Source: Alicyclobacillus sp. ALC3
GTDB taxonomy: Bacteria; Bacillota; Bacilli; Alicyclobacillales; Alicyclobacillaceae
Assembly (NCBI RefSeq): GCF_028751195.1
Contig: NZ_CP066784.1
Span: forward strand, 682,001-746,000
Direction: 5' to 3'
DNA: 64,000 nucleotides
Of this stretch, positions 8,627-15,895 are shown piece by piece. A program made the translations under genes and the position numbers. The first letter of the stretch is position 1; each line of letters starts with the position of its first letter. A model generated the notes under the pieces. That model saw only the letters and a list, made by a program, of their open reading frames with translations. It was not told the DNA's origin and searched no databases.

Positions 8627-8647
8627 ACGACAAGGGAGGAAACAGTC

Positions 8648-9538
8648 ATGTATGAGGAACTATTAGAAGGTACGTATGATCTGCATGTTCACCCAGGCCC
8701 AGACGTAAGCCCTCGGAAACTAGACGATCTGGAATATGCCGAGCGTGCACGTAAGTTGGGCATCAAGGGTTTTGGCATCAAATCTCATTACTTCTGTACC
8801 GCAGAACGGGCGAGACTGGTCCATAAGCTATACCCGGACGTACATCCTTTAGGCGCTGTGGTGCTAAATAATGCAGTCGGCGGCATCAACCCGGCTGCTG
8901 TTGAAATGGCAGCACGTGATGGTGCAAAACTTGTCTGGATGCCAACGTTTGACTCAGAAAACGAGATCCAATACCTGTTCAATAACACCGGCTATGAGGA
9001 ATTGCCACCTTGGGCTAAGGTACAACTTGAGCGGAAGGAACAAGGCAAGGCACAAGCAGGTTTGTCGGTACTGGAGGAAGGCGTGATTAGTCCGAAAACC
9101 CATGAGGTCCTCGACTTGATCGCCGAAAACAACATGGTTTTATCTACTGGTCACCTCAGCAAAGTGGAAATTTTTGAATTGGTTAAATCGGCCCGTGAGC
9201 ATAAGATTACAAAAATCCTCGTTACTCACCCTACGTTCTCGTCCATTGCACTGAGCAAGGAGGAGCAGAAACAGCTAGTAGAACTCGGGGCAATGATGGA
9301 CGAATGCTACGGGTGTATCACACCCGGATACGGAACAACTTGGGAGAACATTTACGAACAGATCCGTTTTTTAGGGCCGGAGAACTGCGTTCTTTCGTCT
9401 GATCTCGGACAGGTCAATAACCCCTATCCCGATGAGGGTCTTGTGATGTTTGTGACCAATCTAATCCAAAACGGATTCACAAAAACGGAAATTACAACGA
9501 TGACGGCAGTCAACACAAGTCTTTTAGCAGAGGAATAA
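8648..9538 (+). CDS. DUF6282 family metal-dependent hydrolase
   Basis: 296 residues. The metal-binding pattern of PHP/amidohydrolase-like barrels is present: DLHVHPGPD at the N-terminus, GIKSHYF, LSTGHLSK, LVTHPTFSS, and a late Asp in VLSSDLGQ. I recall this as the DUF6282 family, which has no settled activity but looks hydrolytic. It is the last gene of the aldolase-cupin operon, with AGGGAGG before the ATG. A lactone or amide hydrolysis step in the same pathway is an inference. Confidence 0.65.
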   Translation: MYEELLEGTYDLHVHPGPDVSPRKLDDLEYAERARKLGIKGFGIKSHYFCTAERARLVHKLYPDVHPLGAVVLNNAVGGINPAAVEMAARDGAKLVWMPTFDSENEIQYLFNNTGYEELPPWAKVQLERKEQGKAQAGLSVLEEGVISPKTHEVLDLIAENNMVLSTGHLSKVEIFELVKSAREHKITKILVTHPTFSSIALSKEEQKQLVELGAMMDECYGCITPGYGTTWENIYEQIRFLGPENCVLSSDLGQVNNPYPDEGLVMFVTNLIQNGFTKTEITTMTAVNTSLLAEE

Positions 9539-9799
9539 CCTTGCTCAGTTCTATGCCGTATAGAGCCAAGTGCCTAGCTTACTATTCAGTGGGACTGGGC
9601 ACTCTGATCTCTCGTAAGAGTCCGTAACGTCTGTGCATATTCGCAACTTGGCACAATCCAAGAAAACAAGACAAGTTCCCGGCCACATTCCCGAGTACTC
9701 CTCCAATTGGAGTGCTTGCCGAAGACTCTCAGCGGGAGGTGCTCTTGTGAAGGCAGTTCCCATACAATGGTTTACTACCGTCGGCAATATATTGTGACG
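9539..9799. other. intergenic stretch without a gene
   Basis: No convincing gene. A hairpin GTGCCTAG / CTGGGCAC (about 9569-9601) with a T-poor tail lies just after the DUF6282 stop and could be a weak terminator. The rest may be decayed intron sequence, since an intron RT remnant follows. Confidence 0.4.
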
Positions 9800-10029
9800 C
9801 CATGTTAACGGTTCTTGCCGGGCGAAACCTCATAAGAGAAGTCAAGAAAGTCTTGTTCATAAATTGCTTGGAGAATTTTAGATACCCCCAGCTGGACTAT
9901 CTTGTCCTCATAGGCCGGAATTCCAAGCGGGCGCAGATCATTGCTGGCCCCTTTTGGAATGTGCGTCCTGCGTACTGGTTGTGGTCCTCCCCCGTTGGAT
10001 ATGCATTGTATAGGGGGTTTTTGTAGCAT
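9800..10029 (-). pseudogene. fragment of a group II intron reverse transcriptase (LtrA-like)
   Basis: The minus strand reads VRRTHIPKGASNDLRPLGIP, then EDKIVQLGVSKILQAIYEQD, then FLDFSYEVSPGKN. This corresponds to the RT-0/RT-1 block of LtrA-type proteins (usually VRRVYIPK..LRPLGIPTIEDKIVQ..FLDCSYGFRPG). Only about 70 codons remain. The catalytic YADD box, maturase domain and a recognisable domain V are all absent, so it is a dead remnant. Confidence 0.65.
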
Positions 10030-10112
10030 TGGAACCTAAAACCGGAATAGGGGCTCCATGAGATACCCGCATTCTTAGACGAGTCATCCCTGAGAGGCGG
10101 TCACAGTAACGA

Positions 10113-10691
10113 TTATCGAAACATTTGTGGCCGAACTTCCCCCACTTCAAGCCAGTGAAGAGCCTGCCGGCACCACTCCACATAGGTTCGTTCTGTCATG
10201 ATGCCTTTCCACACCACGAGCCACCGCCCAAACTCTGCCGTATTGGTACGAATCGGTCCCCCCTCTTGGTCTTGGATGAATGCCGTGAGAGATTCCTCTA
10301 GCGTTTGCAATCGTCCTTCATGATCTCTCAATTGTGATTCAAATTGGTCTCTTGCACTCTTTGCGGAAACTTCACCCATAAAGTAAGCCTTCAACATGAA
10401 CTCGTCTCGCATTGTACGGGGGGTTTTTACGAAGGTGTTCAACCATTGCTGTAACACAACGTATCCTTTTGTAGTAAGCGAGTACACTTTTTTGTCAGGT
10501 TTTCCCTCTTGTTTCACTTGAACACAATTGATCAAATCGTCCTGGTGCATCTGACTGAGTTCGGGATAGACTTGACTATGCAGCGCATTCCAAAAATTAC
10601 CAATAGGATGCTCAAATTCGGCGACTAGCTCATACCCCGTTCGTGATTCTTTGGAGATCAAACCCAGCAACGCGTAGCGCAAGACGCTCAT
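10113..10691 (-). CDS. PadR family transcriptional regulator
   Basis: About 192 residues. N-terminal PadR winged helix (MSVLRYALLGLISKESRTGY, then ELVAEFEHPIGNFW and YPELSQMHQDDLI, a wing with KKVYSLTTKGYVVLQQWL) and a C-terminal helical Vir_act_alpha_C-like domain used for dimerisation. The frame opens at an ATG at 10697, but AAGGGGAA fits the ATG at 10691 better. It is divergent from a membrane-protein gene, and two perfect ATGT-N8-ACAT palindromes lie between them. It therefore probably represses itself and the membrane protein/SDR pair. Confidence 0.85.
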   Translation of the reverse strand: MSVLRYALLGLISKESRTGYELVAEFEHPIGNFWNALHSQVYPELSQMHQDDLINCVQVKQEGKPDKKVYSLTTKGYVVLQQWLNTFVKTPRTMRDEFMLKAYFMGEVSAKSARDQFESQLRDHEGRLQTLEESLTAFIQDQEGGPIRTNTAEFGRWLVVWKGIMTERTYVEWCRQALHWLEVGEVRPQMFR

Positions 10692-10704
10692 AGTCATTTC
10701 CCCT

Positions 10705-10722
10705 TATGTCAGTATTGACATA
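10705..10722. promoter_or_regulatory. PadR-type operator 1
   Basis: TATGTCA-gtat-TGACATA, an 18-bp perfect palindrome matching the PadR consensus ATGT-N8-ACAT, 14 bp before the padR-type start codon. Confidence 0.65.
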
Positions 10723-10757
10723 TCATACCCTAATCTATAGTGTAGTGCCAGACCCTC

Positions 10758-10777
10758 ATATGTCTAATGTGACATAT
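10758..10777. promoter_or_regulatory. PadR-type operator 2
   Basis: ATATGTC-taatgt-GACATAT, a second palindrome with the ATGT-N8-ACAT pattern, about 53 bp from operator 1 and on the side of the membrane-protein gene at 10856. Confidence 0.65.
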
Positions 10778-10855
10778 CAAGGCCTACACTATCGACACGT
10801 GTTTATCCTTGGATAGCACGCTTAATTCACGACCCACACTGAAGGAGGGCCTCCG

Positions 10856-12052
10856 ATGAAAGCCTGGCGCGTGACGTTGAACGCATTTCGTAACTCCCCC
10901 ATTATCTGGACCGGGGTATTGGTCGCGATTATTTATCCAGTGATTTTGGTCAATGTTTTTATGCCCGGTTACGGTGGAGTCTTACATCGTGTGGACCATA
11001 TGCGGATGGCTGTTGTGAACCACGATGCGCACCTTGGACGAGAAATCATCGATGGGTTGCGCTCCCATCCACCGGTAGAGGTGTCCGTGTTGCCGACCAT
11101 GCAGGCTGCCGAAAAGGCATTGGAGAATCGGTCGGTTCAACTCATTCTCCAGATCCCGCCGAATGCGACTCAACATATCCGGTCGTATCAACCCGCAACG
11201 CTGTCCTTTGTACTCGATAACTCAAATCCCGTGATGGTGAACGATATTATGCGTTCCGTCGGCCAGGGAATCACGCAGGCTGTGAATACGCAAGTGGCGA
11301 GCCAGATACAGCGCCGTATGTCGACAGTATCGCAGTCCCATTCCAAGGCAAATCTTATACGAACGGTGGCGCCACCGGTGGGCTTTTGGATCCACCCTAT
11401 CCATACATCCTGGATATCTATTCACTCCACTGCTGGGTTCGCCCAGGAAATGATTCCCCTGATGTTCTTGATCGGATTCTCTGTGGGAGGCATGACGTTG
11501 GCCACCAATCTGGAAGCGGCCGCACTACAACTTCCGTCTGGGATTCGTAAATGGCACCCCTTTGTCTTACGTAGTGTCGCCATCATCGGAATTTCCCTGA
11601 TTGTGTCTGGGGTAAGCACGTTCATGGTCTCCATGGCTACAGGACCCTTTACGCGAGGTTTTATTCCCATCTGGACGTTCGAATGGCTTGCGTCGGCATC
11701 ATTCATGTACGTAGCGCAGATTGCCACTCTGTTGTTTGGACCTCGGGGCATCTTGGCGAATCTCTTGGTCTTAATTACCTCGATCGTCTCCTGTGGAGCC
11801 ATTGTGCCCCCGCAACTGTTATCCGCTTATTTGCTCGGGCTGCGACGGATACTTCCTGGCACATATGCGGTAAATGGCACCTTTAATATGCTCTTCGGCG
11901 GCACCGGAACGACAGAAGACGTGGTGCGTTTGTTTTCGATTCTGATAGTTTCCATTATGTTGGGTGCCTTGATTGTCTTAGTAAAAAGAACCCCGGATGT
12001 GGGTCTGTTAGATCAAGAAATGCACCATCACCTATTGCTCGATCAGCGTTAG
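10856..12052 (+). CDS. ABC-2/YhgE-type membrane protein, putative efflux permease
   Basis: 398 residues. One N-terminal TM helix (about 17-37) is followed by an extracytoplasmic region of about 170 residues (VVNHDAHLGREIIDGL, LILQIPPNATQHI), then about five TM helices at the C-terminus. This is the layout of YhgE/Pip-like and ABC-2 permease proteins. No ATPase gene is adjacent. PadR-controlled permeases of this type often confer tolerance to a toxic compound, which fits the divergent padR gene and the two operators. Strong GGAGG before the ATG. Substrate unknown. Confidence 0.65.
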   Translation: MKAWRVTLNAFRNSPIIWTGVLVAIIYPVILVNVFMPGYGGVLHRVDHMRMAVVNHDAHLGREIIDGLRSHPPVEVSVLPTMQAAEKALENRSVQLILQIPPNATQHIRSYQPATLSFVLDNSNPVMVNDIMRSVGQGITQAVNTQVASQIQRRMSTVSQSHSKANLIRTVAPPVGFWIHPIHTSWISIHSTAGFAQEMIPLMFLIGFSVGGMTLATNLEAAALQLPSGIRKWHPFVLRSVAIIGISLIVSGVSTFMVSMATGPFTRGFIPIWTFEWLASASFMYVAQIATLLFGPRGILANLLVLITSIVSCGAIVPPQLLSAYLLGLRRILPGTYAVNGTFNMLFGGTGTTEDVVRLFSILIVSIMLGALIVLVKRTPDVGLLDQEMHHHLLLDQR

Positions 12053-12139
12053 AGAAATGCCTATCAGAAAAATGCGGTGTTAATGTGGCCCTCACCATGA
12101 CGGGTTACGACGTTTATCCCGAGGAGGAGAGATTTTAAT

Positions 12140-12946
12140 ATGGAGAGCCGTTACGTAGAAACACTCGATAATCCGCACTACCGTCCCGCGGGAAAACTTG
12201 AACACAAAATCGCCTTAATCACTGGAGGGGACAGCGTGATCGGTCAAGCGGTAGCCTTGGCATTCGCGAAAGAGGGAGCAGATATTGCTTTGTCGTACGT
12301 CGATGCTCGTGAAGAGGTCGACGAAGTGCGACATCTCATTGAGACCTATGGACGTCGTTGTCTTCTTATTCCCGGTGACATTGGGTACGAAACGCCGCAC
12401 ACGCAAGCAGTGATTGATGCAACGATCGATAGATTTGGGGAAATCAATATCCTCGTGAACAACGCCCGTGCCCCGCAAGGCAAGACAAATTTATTAGACA
12501 TCGCATCAGACGAACGAGCTAAAATGTTCCGTACCCTAGTCTTTTCGCAGTTCATTATCACCCAAAAAGCCTTACCACACATAACCGCGGGGGGAGCCAT
12601 TATCAATACGATGTCAGTCACCGCATATACCGGCAGTGCTGATTCGATTTCTCTCTCTTCCGCCAGCGGTGCTATTGTTGCGTTTACGCGGTCCTTATCC
12701 CTATCACTCGCGGCTCAGGGGATTCGTGTCAATGGTGTGGCTCCCGGGGTAATTGGGCATCAAATCACGGAAGACTCCGGGTTCCCAACTCATTCATTGC
12801 TCGTCACGCCCCCCGGAGTCACGCAGAATCGTGTGGGTTATCCTTATGAAGTGGCACCAGCCTATGTGTTTTTGGCTTCCGACGATGCGTCTTACATTTC
12901 GGGACAAGTAATTCATGTAAATGGGGGAACCATCGTCAACGAATAA
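12140..12946 (+). CDS. SDR-family protein lacking the catalytic Tyr and Lys
   Basis: 268 residues, colinear with the YhdF/YhxC-type classical short-chain dehydrogenases. The fold is clear: ALITGGDSVIGQAVALAFA, LLIPGDIG, INILVNNAR, GIRVNGVAPG and SGQVIHVNGG. In place of the active-site YSATKGAIVAFTRSL it reads LSSASGAIVAFTRSL, so Tyr has become Leu and Lys has become Ser, and the usual GIG is VIG. It is unlikely to be a normal oxidoreductase. It may be a non-catalytic dinucleotide sensor or a decaying enzyme. GAGGAGG precedes the ATG, 87 nt after the membrane-protein gene. Confidence 0.75.
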   Translation: MESRYVETLDNPHYRPAGKLEHKIALITGGDSVIGQAVALAFAKEGADIALSYVDAREEVDEVRHLIETYGRRCLLIPGDIGYETPHTQAVIDATIDRFGEINILVNNARAPQGKTNLLDIASDERAKMFRTLVFSQFIITQKALPHITAGGAIINTMSVTAYTGSADSISLSSASGAIVAFTRSLSLSLAAQGIRVNGVAPGVIGHQITEDSGFPTHSLLVTPPGVTQNRVGYPYEVAPAYVFLASDDASYISGQVIHVNGGTIVNE

Positions 12947-13054
12947 CGTTGTCAATGGGGGCCGCTACTATGGGTGCTTCCGTTATATCCCAGTATATTC
13001 ATTACTGTCCAAGTCCAGTGTGGGAATTGCGTGTTTTGTTGGCCAGATTCTCAA

Positions 13055-13165
13055 TAATTGACGACGCCTTGACCACAGCGGGGTGCGAGAAGATTTTTAC
13101 CGATGTGGTCTCGGGGGCGACGAGCGCCCGTCCCAGCATGGATGCCGCTCTCGACGGTCTCATGG
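13055..13165 (+). pseudogene. short remnant of a serine resolvase
   Basis: The frame contains DDALTTAGCEKIFTDVVSGA followed by RPSMDAALDGLMD, matching the stretch after the catalytic Ser region of Tn3/Hin-type resolvases (QLDAL..AGCE+IF.D..SGA..+RP.LD.AL..L). No catalytic N-terminus or HTH remains. Confidence 0.55.
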
Positions 13166-13287
13166 ACGAGTTACGGCCGTCACCTTATCACGGCCGGCGT
13201 CCCGACTAATCTTCATGTCTTCGCCGACGGTCCGCACGCCTTTGACAGCCTGATGCCGGGACCGCCTGCACTCTGACGCTCTAACCA

Positions 13288-14250
13288 CTACACCTCCCCT
13301 AGCTCTTTGCCCAACTGTTCGAGCCGCATCAGGCGTTTGGAGGTACGCGGATGCGTGGCGAACAGGCGGTCCCACCAGTGCTGTCGCGGTAGTGGATTGA
13401 CTGAGAACATCATAGACAGTGCAGAGTGCTGCAAGAGTGGATTGTCCTGCGCCTCCATCTTTTGTAAAGCCGTCATGAGCGGCCTCGCCTTGCCCGTTAG
13501 AAGAACTGCGCCGTTGTCCGCCATGTACTCGCTTCTGCGCATCACCGCATGGAGCACAACCTGAACGATGAACCAAGACACGATGCCAAAGACAATTCCG
13601 CCAAGTACGAGTACGAATCCCAGACCAGCAGCCGATCCCTCGTTTTTCCTCTTTGGTCGCGCAGAATCTGAGGCAATAATGGTGATGCCAGCGACGACAC
13701 TCACCGTGCTAACCCAGATGATCACGCCAGTCAGCGCGATCCACCAGCCGTCAAACAGGGCGTCCCGTCTTTTCAGGTGCGTGACTTCGTGTGCCAGCAC
13801 CGCACTCAACTCTTCGTCGCTCAGCAGTCGCAATGCACCCTGTGTGACGCCAACGTACTGACGTCTGCGAAATACCCCTGCCGCGCAGGCATTCACTGCG
13901 GTCTCCGGAATGATGAACACGCGCGGCAACAGGACTCCTGCTTTTTCGCACAGCGGTTTTAATAGGCGAGATATGCGCTGCTCTGCTTCCGGCCAGATGC
14001 CGGTCTCGGCCCGCATGGTCCACATGAGATGAATTGTCAGGAAAACTGTGGCGTACAAGAGACAGCCACCGACCAGAGCCAGCCCAACGTAGAGCCCATC
14101 TCTAGTCGATCCCGCCCGATACCCAACCCACACTCCACCGGCGACCGTGCCCAGCCAGATGAGCACGTACCAGATCCATTGGCGGACGTCCACCTGTTTG
14201 CGGCGCCTAGCCCACCTGTCAATCGCTGACTCGTTCCCCTTGATACCCAT
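13288..14250 (-). CDS. M48 family (HtpX-like) membrane metalloprotease
   Basis: About 320 residues. Two N-terminal TM helices (about 28-75), the zinc-binding motif HEVTHLKRRD in the middle, two further TM helices, and the downstream Glu in RRSEYMADNGAVLLTG complete the M48 active site. HtpX-type proteases remove misfolded membrane proteins. The frame opens at a GTG at 14259, but GAGGGG fits the ATG at 14250 (8-nt spacing). A LexA-box-like motif lies about 55 bp upstream, which could link it to DNA-damage stress. Confidence 0.8.
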   Translation of the reverse strand: MGIKGNESAIDRWARRRKQVDVRQWIWYVLIWLGTVAGGVWVGYRAGSTRDGLYVGLALVGGCLLYATVFLTIHLMWTMRAETGIWPEAEQRISRLLKPLCEKAGVLLPRVFIIPETAVNACAAGVFRRRQYVGVTQGALRLLSDEELSAVLAHEVTHLKRRDALFDGWWIALTGVIIWVSTVSVVAGITIIASDSARPKRKNEGSAAGLGFVLVLGGIVFGIVSWFIVQVVLHAVMRRSEYMADNGAVLLTGKARPLMTALQKMEAQDNPLLQHSALSMMFSVNPLPRQHWWDRLFATHPRTSKRLMRLEQLGKELGEV

Positions 14251-14299
14251 TCGAATCACCCCTCGTTGGGGTCATTGTAGGGCACACCAGTGACAGCGA

Positions 14300-14321
14300 G
14301 TGTCACGAGAACGAGTGTTTG
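14300..14321. promoter_or_regulatory. LexA-box-like element upstream of the M48 gene
   Basis: GAAC-GAGT-GTTT at 14309-14320 fits the Gram-positive SOS pattern GAAC-RNRY-GTTY. It is preceded by GTGTCACGA. Nearly the same 22-nt stretch occurs at 21963-21984 before the AddB-like gene. A TACAAT -10 candidate follows on the minus strand. Confidence 0.4.
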
Positions 14322-14417
14322 AGTAGTACCTTTTCCTACCTAGTAAGCAACTAAAGATGTGCTACATTTTCTGCGACTCCGCGTCTCATGTCCTCAAATG
14401 CGGGATCGTTCACACAA

Positions 14418-15479
14418 TCACCTTTTCTTAATCCATTTCGCATGGCGACCGAGCTCGATACATTCGATCACGCCTTGCTTGCCCAACTCATTCAGTGTCT
14501 TCGTGATGGTCGGGCGACTGATACCGGGACACATCTCCTCAAGCTCTGCCACTGTGAAATCTGCCATGAACCCGTCCACGACCTGACGAATTCTTGCTTG
14601 TTTCCATCCTCTCTTCTGCGTCTGCTCAATGTTTCCGACTCGTTCCTGAAAACGATAATAGGACTCGAGCAGCATGGTCAGAAAATACTCAAGCCACGGA
14701 GCAAAATCATGTTCGGATTCGTGCCATCCCTGAGAAGAGCGCTCAAGCGTATCATAGTACTGAACCTTTGTGTCCTCGATGACCTTCTCCAAACTAATGT
14801 ACCGTCCTACGATGTATCCGCTCTGATAGAGAAGCAGAAGGGTGAGCAGCCGTGCCATGCGACCATTTCCATCCGAGAACGGATGGATGCAGAGAAAATC
14901 GAGCACAAATCCTGCAATCAAAATCGGCATCGGGAACTGGCCGATATCCTTCGCTCGATTGAATGACTTACATAATTCATTCATAGCATCAGGCGTATTC
15001 CACGCGGGAGTCGGTGTGAACCGAACACGAGTGGTGCCGTCCGGATGCTTTTCTTCAATCGCATTGTCGGTCATCTTCCATCTGCCGCCATTCGCGCCTG
15101 TATATTTCATGAGATAACCATGCAACTGCAGAATGAAATTCGGTTCGATTTTGATGTGTTCGTAGCTCTCGTGAGTCATCGCGAGAACATCACGATATCC
15201 CGCAATCTCACCCTCAGAACGACTTTTCGGCGCGTCCATCCTATTGACGATGGATTCAAGTCGCTTCGATGAGATGACAATGCCCTCGATACGGTTCGAT
15301 GACTCCGTGCTTTGAATGATTGCGCTCTGCCTGAGTGTATCGAGGACTTGAGGAATTTGTCGCTGAAACAGTTCCTGCTTTCCCCGGAACTCACCAAGCT
15401 GCGCTGCCGCACTCAGAACCTGAGGACTAATATGAAATTCAGATAGGTAACCGGAATTGAGGGTGGACAATGTTATCAC
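14418..15479 (-). CDS. Fic family protein with C-terminal winged helix
   Basis: 353 residues. N-terminal Fic_N region with SSNRIEG, which matches the inhibitory (S/T)xxxE(G/N) helix motif, then the Fic core with the complete active site HPFSDGNGRMAR, so AMP transfer (or a related transfer) to a target hydroxyl is possible and self-inhibited. The C-terminal 60 residues (MADFTVAELEEMCPGISRP, TITKTLNELGKQGVIEC) form an HTH. Start probably the GTG at 15479; no strong ribosome binding site. A perfect inverted repeat flanks its AT-rich promoter, suggesting the HTH controls the gene itself. No antitoxin gene is adjacent. Confidence 0.85.
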   Translation of the reverse strand: MITLSTLNSGYLSEFHISPQVLSAAAQLGEFRGKQELFQRQIPQVLDTLRQSAIIQSTESSNRIEGIVISSKRLESIVNRMDAPKSRSEGEIAGYRDVLAMTHESYEHIKIEPNFILQLHGYLMKYTGANGGRWKMTDNAIEEKHPDGTTRVRFTPTPAWNTPDAMNELCKSFNRAKDIGQFPMPILIAGFVLDFLCIHPFSDGNGRMARLLTLLLLYQSGYIVGRYISLEKVIEDTKVQYYDTLERSSQGWHESEHDFAPWLEYFLTMLLESYYRFQERVGNIEQTQKRGWKQARIRQVVDGFMADFTVAELEEMCPGISRPTITKTLNELGKQGVIECIELGRHAKWIKKR

Positions 15480-15526
15480 CAGCCATGCAGTTTATATATA
15501 TAATTTACACTATTTATGATAACATT
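15469..15526. promoter_or_regulatory. inverted repeats flanking the fic promoter
   Basis: AATGTTATCA (15469-15478) and TGATAACATT (15517-15526) are exact reverse complements 38 bp apart. The proximal copy overlaps the start codon. A TATAAT-like box on the minus strand overlaps the distal copy. Suggests an autoregulatory operator. Confidence 0.5.
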
Positions 15527-15895
15527 ATACAATGACATCACTGCGAAGCCAACACGTCACGGCTGCCCTCACCCCACGTGCCTACCTCATTAATTTTCAC
15601 AACACCATCCGCGTACTGGTTCTCAAACATAGACCAACTATGGTATGTGGTCACAGGCGTAAGTCGCGGCTTGCTCGATCCGATACTGTTCTCAACAGCC
15701 ATCCAGTCGAATGTAGTGTTCTGTCCTAGCCCTGTATCGTTCTACGTGGTGTCCGGATGCTGCGCATCCGTGTTCCAGATAATACCACAAGACAATGCAT
15801 TTGTGTGTCCACGGTTGAGGGAACCTGAAGCTTTTTCTATCCAGAACACCACATTCGGAATTGACCTGTTGCGGCTCCCCGCCCCGACCGCCCGC
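15527..15895. other. intergenic stretch without a recognised gene
   Basis: About 370 bp between the Fic promoter and the end of the AddA-like gene. Open frames are weak and match nothing I recognise. No clear terminator was seen. Confidence 0.4.
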
